Positions 16,280 through 25,487 of a stretch of 40,030 nucleotides of DNA are shown here, one piece after another (position 1 is the first letter of the stretch; each line of letters begins with the position of its first letter). The translations under genes were made by a program, and so were the position numbers. The notes beneath the pieces were generated by a model. It saw only the letters and a program-made list of their open reading frames with translations, was not told the DNA's origin and searched no databases. This DNA comes from Calothrix membranacea FACHB-236 (GTDB lineage: Bacteria > Cyanobacteriota > Cyanobacteriia > Cyanobacteriales > Nostocaceae). The DNA lies in the NCBI RefSeq assembly GCF_014696315.1, contig NZ_JACJPX010000075.1, positions 1 to 40,030 on the forward strand, in the 5' to 3' direction.

Positions 16280-19200
16280 ATGAAACGTCAATACACTAGC
16301 AAACGCAATCCCTGTCCCATCTGCGACAACCATCACGGCTGCGCCATCCATGCCAATGGCTTAATTGAGTGCTTGCGGAGTTTTAGCCAACAGGATGCAC
16401 CCGCAGGTTATCGCTTCATCAAGTTGCTGCGTAACGACATGGGCGGTTTGTTTGTGAAGGACGATGGCAATGACTACTCACAAGACAAGAAACTAGAATT
16501 TCGACAGCAACACCACTCAGGCAATGGTAAGGTCAAGCAGTGGTTGAGTGTAGAGAAACGCAATCAACTATTCGAGCTGCTGTTGCAAAAAACCGTGACA
16601 ACTTTGAGTACTCAACACGCCTTGCATCTACAAGAGAATAGGCAATTGAGTACTGACGAAATTAACTGGCTAGAAACTTTAGGTTGGCTAAGAAGTTGGG
16701 AACCAGGTCTTTATGCTCCCCTTGGCATAAAATCCGACCTCCCTGGCATTTCCCCCTTTAGTAAACTTTTGGGCAGAGAGGGTATAGCGATCGCAGCCCT
16801 TGACCCCAATTTTCAAATCACTGGCTTTCAAATTGCCACTTTGCGTACTAACCCCAAATACATCTGGCTAAGTGGTATGAATCAGGGAGGAACGGGGCCA
16901 CAACTACCAAATGGGGAATTACCACTATTTTGCTGGAAACACCCCGACACTAAAAGAGCGAGAGTAGTGATTCTCTGTGAGGGGGGGCTTAAGTCTCTAC
17001 TCACAGCAATTTTCTTATGGCGTTCTGGACAAACTGACATTGCTGTCATTGGTACAGCGGGTGCTGCTCATTACGGTGAAAAAACCCTAAAGGATTACCT
17101 CAAACGCTTGCGTCCTAAAGAAATTCACCTCATGCCTGATGCTGGGGCAGTACTCAATCCTCATATCGCTAAAGCTAATGAACAAACACTGCAACAATGC
17201 CGTTTGCAAAGATATCATCTGGCAGTGGGCGATTGGGGACAATTAGAAACTAAAGCGCATTTGGACATTGACGAATTGCTGGCAGCAGGTCGCCAAAACG
17301 AAATTAAACTAATTACTACTGCTGCTTACCTCAACCGATGCCATATTCATCACCAAATCAAAAAACTACTCAAAATCGGTTCATTCCATCGAGTAGAGGA
17401 GAAGCTGATTGAGTTGCGTCCAGCTCTAGACTCTACAGAAAATTTAGATTTAATCCGCCAGTATGCCAGAGGTGTTGAGTACTGCCGCAAAGGTGGATAT
17501 CAAGTAGGTGTAACTTGGAACAACGATACGTTACGACCAGAAGATTTCTTTGCCCTATGTACAGAAGCAATCCAGGAAGCTCTTGCTGGTGTAGATAGAG
17601 AATGGGGAATGCTCTACAAACTCAAACTGTGGTTTCGGCGAATGGTGGAGCGTTATCGACCCAAAAACGGTTTTGGTAAACAAAATCCTGTACACCGGAG
17701 CATAGACCAAATAGAAGCCGAAAACATCACTCCTCGTACAATTGAGTACAAACCAGGGAAGTTACCTAGATGGGGTGACTTTGAGCATCCACCCAACATA
17801 GTTTTCAAGAAAGGTCAACGGTTACAAGTCTACAAGGAAGCCATTGCTGCTGGGTGGAAACATATTTTAGACAAAAGTCCCACAGGAACATCCAAAAGCT
17901 ATGATGCAGGGATTGTTCAGCCTGAAACCTTAGGGGTAGAAAAACTTTGGTACTTTACTACTCATGCCAGAAATGTAACCACAGAAACTATTGAACGTAA
18001 TTACAAGTATCTGGATGTTCGCAATTCAGGAATGGTATGGGACTCCACACCTAACGGTAAACAATATTTGAGATGGCCTAAAAATGGGGAACTCGCTGAC
18101 ACACCTGGTAACTGCCATCGCAGTTCCATCTTTGCAGCCTTACGTAACCAAAATATCTCCATTCAGGAAGGTACAGAAAATCCAGTTTGCAGTACTTGCC
18201 ATTTACTCGAAGCTTGTCGTTCTCTTACAGGTGCTGGGTTTGGACATCGCTTTATGCGAAGAGAAGCTCTAAAGTGCGATCGCATCCGCGCCCATCCTGA
18301 TAGCGCCCCCGGTACTGATAACTTCGACTGGTCAAATAGCGGTGTCTTCTGGGATGAAGCAATGCGGACAGTACAACCAATTACTGCGATCGCTGCTAGT
18401 CTCAAAGATTTAAATCAAGTAATTGCCCAAATAACTGTTTACTACCCCCAAATCAATACTCAGTTGCAGCCTGTGTGGATGTTACTGCGTCAATGCTTGA
18501 CAGGAGAAATCAAGCAACCATTATACGGGTGGAATGATACAGCCGTGCGAGAAATGCTTGGTGAATTACCAGATAATTTAGATGAAATCATCGCTGTCGC
18601 TACAGAAATTTTACATCCCAATTTAGAACATCTATTTAATACTACTGGGGAATATGGAGCCAATCTCAATGATTTACCTAAAACATTGCGAAAACGTTTT
18701 GGTGAAAAAAGCTTTGAAATCACACAAAAAATTCAGCAAGATATTCCTCTAGATTGGGTTGTACCATTTTTACAAATCTGGGGTAGACAAATCCCAGGTA
18801 ATTTCCGAATAGAACAAGGTCAGTTACTCATTTCAATTCGTAATGAAAGACATACATCAATAGCACAAGCTGCTACTTGGAATGTTTATCTAGATGCGAC
18901 AGCTTCTCCTGAATACTTAGCGTGGTGGATGGGCATTAATAGTGAAGAAATTTTAACTATAGAGCAAGAGGTATCAGTAAACAAAAATTTGAAAATTATT
19001 CAAATCACAGGACTGGGACAAGTTTCTAAAAACCGCACTGACTATTGCCAAAGTAGAGTTAATGCACTACGGGCAGAATTATCAGTAAAACACTCGGATA
19101 TCAAATTCATTGACTTTGTAAAATTCTGCCAAGAAGGTGATGGTGGTTGGTTTAGAGATAGTCGAGGGTCAAATGACTTTAAAGATGTATCAGCTTTAGG

Positions 19201-19966
19201 CACTTTTGGTATTCCCTACCAAAATATTGGCTCGTTAGAAGCGCTTTACTTAACTTTGCATAATAGCGATTATATTTCAAAATCGACTATTGATAATGAA
19301 GAATTTAATCGCTTTATAGATTGGTCAACACAAGCTGAAATTAGACAGTGTATAGGACGTTTACGAGCGGATAATCGAACTAAAGAACAACTTTACTTCT
19401 ACTTCTGTGCTGACTATGACCTTAGCTTTATCAACCAGAAAATAGAAATTATTAACGCTGCTTCAATCACCATTGAAGCAGGTTCTAAAGATGAAAAATC
19501 TTGGTGGAAAATAAAGCAGTCAGTTAAAGAACTTTGGGAGAAGGGACAAAAAATTACTCAATCCACAGTTGAAGCAGTTTCTGGTATTAGCCAAGGATAT
19601 ATTTCTAAATTAGCAAGTGAGTTTGGTGGTTGTTGGAAAAAGTGGCTAAAAATATTCCTATCCTTATTAGATACTTATAATAGCACTAGGAATAATTCTG
19701 AACGTGAATCACATAGTTTAGAGGACGACACTAATTCGATTAAGATTTACGTAAACTCGTCATTTATTGATTACCAATCGAACGATGGTTTATTGTCAGA
19801 AGTCTATTCTGATTATCAAAATTTTGCTCAGCAGCCTTGTCAGTTGACTTTGAAAACAACTACGTTAAAAATGCAAGCGAGAATTATTACTGTTTTACTT
19901 TCAGTACTGCCTAAACCTTGGCATCAAGACTTTTTACTAGATGTGATGGATAATTTCAAAAATTAG
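16280..19966 (+). CDS. CyRepA1-like plasmid replication protein
   Basis: At 1228 residues this is the largest protein here. It starts with a zinc-ribbon-like element (CPICDNHHGCAIHANGLIEC, residues 11-30). A DUF3854/Toprim-like domain follows near residues 230-290 (VVILCEGGLKSLL, later HLMPDAG). A helicase-like part has a degenerate P-loop, DKSPTGTSKS, near residue 531, a Walker B-like VFWDEA near 690 and a motif-VI-like QCIGRLRADNR near 1018-1030. Near 1090 there is a helix-turn-helix (ITQSTVEAVSGISQGYISKL). This is the layout of the CyRepA1 family, of which Slr7037 of Synechocystis plasmid pSYSA is the studied member. It probably initiates replication at the iterons just upstream. The P-loop has Ser where Gly is usual. 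Confidence 0.8.
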   Translation: MKRQYTSKRNPCPICDNHHGCAIHANGLIECLRSFSQQDAPAGYRFIKLLRNDMGGLFVKDDGNDYSQDKKLEFRQQHHSGNGKVKQWLSVEKRNQLFELLLQKTVTTLSTQHALHLQENRQLSTDEINWLETLGWLRSWEPGLYAPLGIKSDLPGISPFSKLLGREGIAIAALDPNFQITGFQIATLRTNPKYIWLSGMNQGGTGPQLPNGELPLFCWKHPDTKRARVVILCEGGLKSLLTAIFLWRSGQTDIAVIGTAGAAHYGEKTLKDYLKRLRPKEIHLMPDAGAVLNPHIAKANEQTLQQCRLQRYHLAVGDWGQLETKAHLDIDELLAAGRQNEIKLITTAAYLNRCHIHHQIKKLLKIGSFHRVEEKLIELRPALDSTENLDLIRQYARGVEYCRKGGYQVGVTWNNDTLRPEDFFALCTEAIQEALAGVDREWGMLYKLKLWFRRMVERYRPKNGFGKQNPVHRSIDQIEAENITPRTIEYKPGKLPRWGDFEHPPNIVFKKGQRLQVYKEAIAAGWKHILDKSPTGTSKSYDAGIVQPETLGVEKLWYFTTHARNVTTETIERNYKYLDVRNSGMVWDSTPNGKQYLRWPKNGELADTPGNCHRSSIFAALRNQNISIQEGTENPVCSTCHLLEACRSLTGAGFGHRFMRREALKCDRIRAHPDSAPGTDNFDWSNSGVFWDEAMRTVQPITAIAASLKDLNQVIAQITVYYPQINTQLQPVWMLLRQCLTGEIKQPLYGWNDTAVREMLGELPDNLDEIIAVATEILHPNLEHLFNTTGEYGANLNDLPKTLRKRFGEKSFEITQKIQQDIPLDWVVPFLQIWGRQIPGNFRIEQGQLLISIRNERHTSIAQAATWNVYLDATASPEYLAWWMGINSEEILTIEQEVSVNKNLKIIQITGLGQVSKNRTDYCQSRVNALRAELSVKHSDIKFIDFVKFCQEGDGGWFRDSRGSNDFKDVSALGTFGIPYQNIGSLEALYLTLHNSDYISKSTIDNEEFNRFIDWSTQAEIRQCIGRLRADNRTKEQLYFYFCADYDLSFINQKIEIINAASITIEAGSKDEKSWWKIKQSVKELWEKGQKITQSTVEAVSGISQGYISKLASEFGGCWKKWLKIFLSLLDTYNSTRNNSERESHSLEDDTNSIKIYVNSSFIDYQSNDGLLSEVYSDYQNFAQQPCQLTLKTTTLKMQARIITVLLSVLPKPWHQDFLLDVMDNFKN

Positions 19967-19973
19967 ATTCGGC

Positions 19974-21584
19974 TTACCCAAATAACTCCTGGTGCTGATA
20001 AGCAAATCGAGAAACATCCTGACCAGCTACTGGTTTAGCATAAATAGCCTGATTGCGAATTGCCTGTATCTGTTCTGACTCTCGCTCCATAGCTGGTGTA
20101 AATTCTTGTCGCTGTTTCAGCAGATCCTCAAACTCAATTTCCCCAGGTCTACTTTGATAAAAAGCCTCTTCAGCACAACGACGGACTGCATTACCAATCT
20201 CTGCTGGACTGCAAATACGATATTCTGCCAACAACTTACGCCATTGGTCATCGCTCCAAGGAGAGTTATTGTTTCTAAATGCTGGAAAATACTTGGCTAA
20301 ATGTAGATTGAATACTTCATATCTTGCCCCTTCATGGGGTAAGTCCATAAAAAAGATATCATCAAAACGACGCACTAATTCCGCAGGTAGCATTTCTAAG
20401 CGGTTGACAGTAGCAATTGTATAAACTGGCTCTTGATGCTCTTGCATCCAAGTAAGTATTGCAGCAGATAAACGCCGTGCTATACCTCCATCTGCATTGG
20501 AGTCCCAGCCAGCAAAGCCTTTATCAAAGTCATCCCAATAAAGTACACAGGGAGCAAGGGAAGTCACCAAAGCAATAAACTCCTTTAATGCTCTGTCGGG
20601 ATGAGAAGCACTCAATAGTACACCCCAATTAGCTGCTAACAGTGGCAATCCCATTTTCTTAGCTGCTAACTTGGCAGAAAGACTCTTACCAGTACCCGGT
20701 GGACCCCAAAGCAGCATTCCAGTGGGAAACTTCAATCCATATTGCTCTGCTTCTGTTTGAAGTAGATAGGTAATAGTTTCCAACCTTTTTTCTAGTAAAT
20801 CTAATCCCCCTGCTGAAGGTACATCCGGTTGGGCAATGTATTCTAAACCTCGTCCCCGCAATTTGTTAACTTTATGCTTTAGCACTAATTGGGCGATTTC
20901 CTCAAGCTGTTCTGCAAAACCCAGACATTGCTGTAGTAGCATATTTATCTCGCCTATGGGTAAACCCTGACAGGCACGAAAGAGCGATCGCAGTCCTTCT
21001 GTTGTTTCTGTTGTTTTTAGGCTTGGATAGCGATCGCATTCCCCACAGTTCTGAAGGCGATGATCGCTACGCCCAATCCAGGTATCACAAAACTGCTCCA
21101 CAACTATCTGTACCTGCTCTTTGTCGGGAAGTGGATTTGACAATATGGGAATAAAAGGCTGTAATTCTAGCGGTAGTTGAACATAAGTTTCCAATAATAC
21201 CCAGTAATGATGTTTTTTACTCCAGAGAGCCTGATAACAGGCATTAAGTAATTGATAGCTACATTTTTGACTGATTTTGCTACCATCACCCTCATTTAGC
21301 ACCCCCTCCAGTAAATAAATGCCTGGTTGATATTCCTCCAAAAGATACTGAATAATGTCTTTATTTTTACCTCTGTCAGTTGACTGTAAGATGTACTGAC
21401 TTTGATGGTGAATTAATTTCTGTAGTCCACAGTAACCAGGATTCCAGACAAAGACTGACAAAGAACGCTCTTCACCCCAATTGTAAAATTGCTGTAATAT
21501 CTGCATTCTGTCAGGCGTATGATACTCCACAGCCACAATTGCAGTATTTTGGTCAACCAGAGCAGGCCAGTCTGTCAACTTCAT
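19974..21584 (-). CDS. AAA ATPase of the Ycf46 type
   Basis: The protein is 536 residues. The N-terminal half is the less conserved domain seen in Ycf46/Slr0374-like proteins (FVWNPGYCGLQKLI, IYLLEGVLNE). The AAA core runs from about residue 265: Walker A GMLLWGPPGTGKSLSAKLAA, Walker B CVLYWDDFDKGFAG, sensor 1 TIATVNRLEMLP, and the arginine finger region LVRRFDDIFF. Chromosomal Ycf46 in cyanobacteria has been linked to inorganic carbon utilisation; a plasmid paralogue may instead serve replication or stress. It converges on the rep gene with only 7 bp between stops, so antisense transcription into rep is likely. Confidence 0.75.
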   Translation of the reverse strand: MKLTDWPALVDQNTAIVAVEYHTPDRMQILQQFYNWGEERSLSVFVWNPGYCGLQKLIHHQSQYILQSTDRGKNKDIIQYLLEEYQPGIYLLEGVLNEGDGSKISQKCSYQLLNACYQALWSKKHHYWVLLETYVQLPLELQPFIPILSNPLPDKEQVQIVVEQFCDTWIGRSDHRLQNCGECDRYPSLKTTETTEGLRSLFRACQGLPIGEINMLLQQCLGFAEQLEEIAQLVLKHKVNKLRGRGLEYIAQPDVPSAGGLDLLEKRLETITYLLQTEAEQYGLKFPTGMLLWGPPGTGKSLSAKLAAKKMGLPLLAANWGVLLSASHPDRALKEFIALVTSLAPCVLYWDDFDKGFAGWDSNADGGIARRLSAAILTWMQEHQEPVYTIATVNRLEMLPAELVRRFDDIFFMDLPHEGARYEVFNLHLAKYFPAFRNNNSPWSDDQWRKLLAEYRICSPAEIGNAVRRCAEEAFYQSRPGEIEFEDLLKQRQEFTPAMERESEQIQAIRNQAIYAKPVAGQDVSRFAYQHQELFG

Positions 21585-21849
21585 AATTCCAGCTTGAACA
21601 ACTTACTTCCCCCTTTTAGAGCAAATTGGTTACTGATGCTTTAGCCATACGGATAATTATCACTAACGAGTTGGCTATATTTATTACATGAAAAAGAGCG
21701 ATGGCTACGCCCAGAGCAGGCATCGCCTCCAGCACAGTGTTAATTTCAGAAACTGCTCCGCATAGGTTTGAAATTGGAAGTAAATGGATGTGAAAGCCGC
21801 GATTGCGGCAAGGAGGTGAAAAATTCACTTTATTAAAGGAAGCTGTAAA

Positions 21850-22506
21850 ATGGCTTACGCAAAGCGCTCTGAAGGAATCGCTAAAGCTACAACCAATAAC
21901 AACAATCGCAACGGAGCTAATGCTAAAACATCTGCCAAAACTAATGGTACATCTGCTACAACTAAATCAAAGGTAGCGAATGCTTCACCACAAGAAGAGG
22001 CATTAGCCTTGTTGAAAGAATTGCGGAATCTAATCTTCAAGGAATACGGCGTTAAATTACAGTTACGAGATTCCCGTGTTTCCACAAAAATCGGTCATGC
22101 AGCCCGTGAAAAACTCGGACTTGACATTGCTGCTCAAGTGAAAAAGAAAGGTGGTAACAAAAAGTTTGATTGGCAGAAATGGAATACCAAATTATTTCCT
22201 AAATTGTTTGGACAACCAGATGCACTCAAATATGCACCAGAAATAGTGGCAATTTTCATGAGTATGCTGTATGACACTATTAGCACTGATCCAGAGCAAG
22301 CAATAGCAGATTTAGTGGAATTCAATCGCGCCTCTCTGGAACGTCGTAATTCTTTCCAAGAACAAGAAGAGGAAGAACTTGACGATTTAGATGATGAACT
22401 GGACGAAGACCTGGATGAAGATGAGGAGGATGAGGATATCGAAGATGAACTCGACGAGGATTTAGATGAAGATGACGAATTAGATGAAGAAGATGAAGAC
22501 GAGTAA
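21850..22506 (+). CDS. Hypothetical protein with basic body and very acidic C-terminal tail
   Basis: A good ribosome-binding site (AAAGGAAG) stands before the ATG. The 218 residues divide into a low-complexity N terminus rich in N, T, K and A (about 1-45), a basic helical middle (LLKELRNLIFKEYGVKLQLR, then KKGGNKKFDWQKWNTKLFPK; 50-165), and a tail of about 50 residues made almost only of D, E and L with DELDEDLDED-type repeats. Such tails occur in DNA mimics, histone chaperone-like proteins and ligand-binding regulators. I do not recognise the middle domain. Neighbours are the Ycf46-like ATPase (divergent) and a palindrome cluster 150 bp downstream. Confidence 0.65.
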   Translation: MAYAKRSEGIAKATTNNNNRNGANAKTSAKTNGTSATTKSKVANASPQEEALALLKELRNLIFKEYGVKLQLRDSRVSTKIGHAAREKLGLDIAAQVKKKGGNKKFDWQKWNTKLFPKLFGQPDALKYAPEIVAIFMSMLYDTISTDPEQAIADLVEFNRASLERRNSFQEQEEEELDDLDDELDEDLDEDEEDEDIEDELDEDLDEDDELDEEDEDE

Positions 22507-22658
22507 ATAATTCTGACTTATTCTCAATAATTTACAGAATAATAACCCAAAATAACTATGTATTGCCTCAAACAATACAGGTTATTTTTTTTGCAGAATA
22601 AAGAATTGAAAATGGAGCGAATTGCATCTTTCGATGCTGTAATATCCTAAATAGGGAT

Positions 22659-22867
22659 GTTATACGGAAAAATTCCATATAACACCAAGGGATACACGGA
22701 AAAATTCCATATAATCCTCCCGTGAAGGGTGGCTATACGGAAAAATTCTGTATAATACCCAAATAAGGGGCTAAAAAAGAAGTTTTCCGTATATTCAGAC
22801 AGAAGTTCGTTGTAATGCTTGATATATTAGGGTTAAGAAAAAGATTATACGGAAAGTTTCCGTATAA
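22659..22867. repeat. Cluster of five TATACGGAA palindromic repeats
   Basis: Within the gap 22507-22971 there are four full inverted repeats centred near 22671, 22703, 22744 and 22856, and a half site near 22782-22795. The unit is TATACGGAA, a 3-5 bp centre, then its complement. The last copy (22845-22867) is a perfect 11-1-11 palindrome; the others differ at one or two positions in the right arm. They are AT-rich with no T-runs, so they are not terminators. They look like multiple binding sites for one dimeric DNA-binding protein, or an iteron/centromere-like site. Nothing else is seen in the gap. Confidence 0.75.
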
Positions 22868-22971
22868 TAAATAGTTAGACCGCTAGATCTCGGTGTGGAC
22901 AGTTCTGCTAACGTATCTGTAAGAATCAATAAAGGATAGTTGTATGTTGGGTGATTTGCTGAGGATTGAGA

Positions 22972-23481
22972 ATGCCGGATAGAAACACTCCTAACAACGC
23001 GGCTTTTCTATCAGACGTTGTGCAAGAAACTGAGTGGTACGCGGATCAGGCTTTGGAAATGGCTAGTTGTCACCGCAGAGCATCTGATATTTATGGAAAT
23101 GTTCATATGCTTTTTGGATTACCAGCAGCAATTTTGGCTAGCATCTCCGGTATATCTGCGTTTACACAAAATTCCACCATAGCTGGGATTACAGCCTTTA
23201 TAGTGGCAGGAATAACTGGAGCAATGTCCTTCTTAAATCCTGCCGAGAAAGAGAAGTTGCACTTTGAAGCTGGGAATGTGTTAGACGCTTGGGCAACTAA
23301 AACTTACCTCCTTATCAAGCAGGGAAGAGCAAATCTCGTCGAACCATCTGAAGTAATTAGTAAATGGGAGAAGCTCATGGAGGAACGATCCCAACTGCTA
23401 AGGCAAAGTCCTCTAATCCCCTCTTGGGCTATGTCAAAAGCAATGAAACGGTTTTTAGATCCTTTCAGTTCTGCTAAATAG
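22972..23481 (+). CDS. SLATT-domain-like two-helix membrane protein
   Basis: The ATG at 22972 follows GAGG with 7 bp spacing; an upstream TTG is less likely. The 169-residue protein has an N-terminal helix with HRRASDIYGNVHMLFG, two hydrophobic segments (LPAAILASISGISAFT and IAGITAFIVAGITGAMSFLN, about residues 48-90), then LHFEAGNVLDAWATKTYLL and a helical tail. This is the pattern of SLATT domains, membrane-pore-like effectors found in nucleotide-signalling conflict systems. No SMODS, SLOG or nucleotidyltransferase sensor is adjacent, so it may be an orphan. It could also be a general membrane protein of the plasmid. Confidence 0.55.
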   Translation: MPDRNTPNNAAFLSDVVQETEWYADQALEMASCHRRASDIYGNVHMLFGLPAAILASISGISAFTQNSTIAGITAFIVAGITGAMSFLNPAEKEKLHFEAGNVLDAWATKTYLLIKQGRANLVEPSEVISKWEKLMEERSQLLRQSPLIPSWAMSKAMKRFLDPFSSAK

Positions 23482-23726
23482 TGTAATTTTACTTGTTGAG
23501 AGATTTGTAGAGAAGCCGATGGTTTTAATTAATTGGAAAATTAAGTGTCTTTTCATTAAGCAATGATTTTAAGTATTTCTTTATGTACTCAGATGATGAC
23601 ACAGAATTTGTATGAACTTTTTTGAGGGATTTTCCCACAAAGTCAACACCCTAGCGTAAAGCTCATAAACAACAACGCACAGCTAGATGGGCTAAAGCTT
23701 CATAATTACCTGCTGGTTCTGACAGT

Positions 23727-23756
23727 AGCCCCACTAAAATGTGGGGTAACTTTTTT
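23727..23756 (+). terminator. Rho-independent terminator
   Basis: A CCCCAC stem (23729-23734), TAAAAT loop and GTGGGG (23741-23746) are followed by TAAC and six T (23751-23756). It would end transcripts coming from the SLATT-like gene, 250 bp upstream. The rest of the gap 23482-23783 shows nothing else I can name. Confidence 0.65.
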
Positions 23757-23783
23757 GCCCACCCACCCTCAACCGTAAAAGCT

Positions 23784-24332
23784 TTATTTTACCGAAGATG
23801 CAGCTTCGCACCCGACCCCACCAAATGTTGTAATTGTCCGACTGGAAGGTTTACTGGTCATTAAATCATGAATCTGCTGGTTTGAAAGTTGAGTTGGCTT
23901 GACTTCGACTGTGGGTGCAGTTCCTCCCCTGTTGACTTGAATAATAGAATCAGCCCAATAAAACTGCTGCTGGGAAGGTTGAGAATAAACAGGATAACAA
24001 CCTTTCGAGGCGATCGCCAATTTATGCTCTACGCTAGAAACTGATGGCAGAGAAATACCAGCACGAACTAATTTTGCCTCTCCTACGGGCCCCCACAAAC
24101 GTAATTGTTGATTGACACAACGTTTTCCTTCCTTTAGAGGGGCAATAATGTTGCCACAAACTTTAACATCCACGTCATACATTGGTGGATAATCAGGCAC
24201 AGTTTCAGCTTGTGCTTGAGTTGTATTCCTCTCATCCTTGTCACTAAGATTTACAGGAGTAGGACGGGTACAGGCTGTAACTGTACCTCCTATTACCAGC
24301 AGCCAAAGCCAGTTAACTTTGCGGGTAAACAT
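23784..24332 (-). CDS. Lipoprotein, 182 residues
   Basis: The N terminus MFTRKVNWLWLLVIGGTVTA and the next residue, C, form a lipoprotein signal peptide with lipobox V-T-A-C, so Cys21 should carry the lipid. The mature part is soluble with a disordered start. It contains YDVDVKVCGNIIAPLKEGKR, CVNQQLRLWGPVGEAKLV and a second cysteine region near the end (GGVGCEAASS). I do not recognise the family. It is the last gene of a leftward group beginning with parM, 291 bp after the membrane protein gene; that gap has no other gene. Placement next to membrane and ATPase genes suggests an envelope-associated plasmid function. Confidence 0.65.
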   Translation of the reverse strand: MFTRKVNWLWLLVIGGTVTACTRPTPVNLSDKDERNTTQAQAETVPDYPPMYDVDVKVCGNIIAPLKEGKRCVNQQLRLWGPVGEAKLVRAGISLPSVSSVEHKLAIASKGCYPVYSQPSQQQFYWADSIIQVNRGGTAPTVEVKPTQLSNQQIHDLMTSKPSSRTITTFGGVGCEAASSVK

Positions 24333-24623
24333 CTGCTGAATCCTCCTCTACGATTGAGAACTTGACAAACAAGGGAACGCCAAAAAAACAATTATCCCAA
24401 TTTCTGGACTCAACAAGACTGTTCCTGTCTTCCACCCCTGTTCTAAATTCGTACCCCTATGGGGAAGCAAGCTACACTTAGCGTCCCACAGGGATAGGAT
24501 ATTTTTTTAGTTGAAAGTCCGTTAGGAACGTGGATTTAATAAGATCCAAATTTTAGGACAGTGGTTTGGCAATACCAAAGCCTTAAAGGAAAGAGATTAT
24601 GTAGGTTATTTAATTCACAATTC

Positions 24624-25406
24624 TTAATTTTTGGGCTTAGATACAAACTGGCGCTGATTAGCAGGTGATATCCATAAAGTGCAGAACCCAGACGAGGCTT
24701 TTCTGCTACTTCCTCCAATTTGGAGTGTTACGCCCAAACGCTTGGCATCTTTTGTACAAGCAAGTTGACCGTTTTGGTCACGACTCAGCAAATCTTGATT
24801 CCATTGCATTAGATTGTGAGCAAACTTACCTTCATTACTGGTTGCCCAATCTAAAGCATCGGCTTGGGCTTGTGTAAGTTGGCGTGGCCCATTAGGATCT
24901 AAATTACTGAATTGATACCAAGACGTTCCAGCTACGCCTGCCAGCCCACCAACTCCCGCTGCAATTAATAGCAATATTCCCGCAGCAATTAGAGAGGGAA
25001 CTGAATGAATAGCACGCTCAAATTCAGTACGTCTGATTAATGCTGTCACTGCCTGAGCGATCGCTTTTTGCTGTCCTTTTACTGCTATTTTTTCATATGT
25101 CTGGAGATGGTCATAAAGCTGTGTCTGCCACAGATCAAACATTGCTTCCATTTCTTTGGGATTGTCTTCCAATAGCACTTGTAGCCTGCCAGTAGCAATC
25201 ATCATCAGAAATGCTGGGTCGTCAGGGTCTACTCCAGTTTGAACTACTATTTCCCAAACCCTAGCTTTAAATGAATCATCTTTACCTCGAATGGCTAAAT
25301 CTAGTAAAGTTGGGTAAGGAATTTGGCTCAGTCCTTTACCTCTAGCAGCGACTGAATCGAAAAATTCATCATCTAAATCAAGTTCTTCTGTGTGAGATTT
25401 ACTCAT
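24624..25406 (-). CDS. Single-pass membrane protein of the parM operon (DUF6753-like)
   Basis: The 260-residue protein has an acidic N-terminal part and a conserved-looking segment KARVWEIVVQTGVDPDDPAF, then MMIATGRLQVLLEDNPKEME (residues 48-85), followed by an amphipathic helix (KGQQKAIAQAVTALIRRTEF). One membrane segment follows (SLIAAGILLLIAAGVGGLAG, about 138-160) and a C-terminal domain with two cysteines (LACTKDAK, GFCTLW). I associate it with DUF6753, a family seen on cyanobacterial plasmids, but this is from memory. It lies 81 bp below the MinD-like ATPase gene on the same strand. It might tether that ATPase or the partition complex to the membrane. Confidence 0.55.
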   Translation of the reverse strand: MSKSHTEELDLDDEFFDSVAARGKGLSQIPYPTLLDLAIRGKDDSFKARVWEIVVQTGVDPDDPAFLMMIATGRLQVLLEDNPKEMEAMFDLWQTQLYDHLQTYEKIAVKGQQKAIAQAVTALIRRTEFERAIHSVPSLIAAGILLLIAAGVGGLAGVAGTSWYQFSNLDPNGPRQLTQAQADALDWATSNEGKFAHNLMQWNQDLLSRDQNGQLACTKDAKRLGVTLQIGGSSRKASSGFCTLWISPANQRQFVSKPKN

Positions 25407-25487
25407 ATTTGTATTTACTTTTAGTTAATTCGCCCCTTCCCAAGCTCATTCGGTAATCTAATTTCATGGTCAGAGATGTCATTTAGA

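Noticed and set aside
21616-21828. A 70-codon minus-strand frame before the acidic-tail gene
   Set aside because: It lies over the likely promoter, has no ribosome-binding site, and the sequence resembles no protein I know.
22659-22867. CRISPR-like repeat cluster
   Set aside because: The repeats are full palindromes with uneven short gaps and no uniform spacers, and no cas genes are near.
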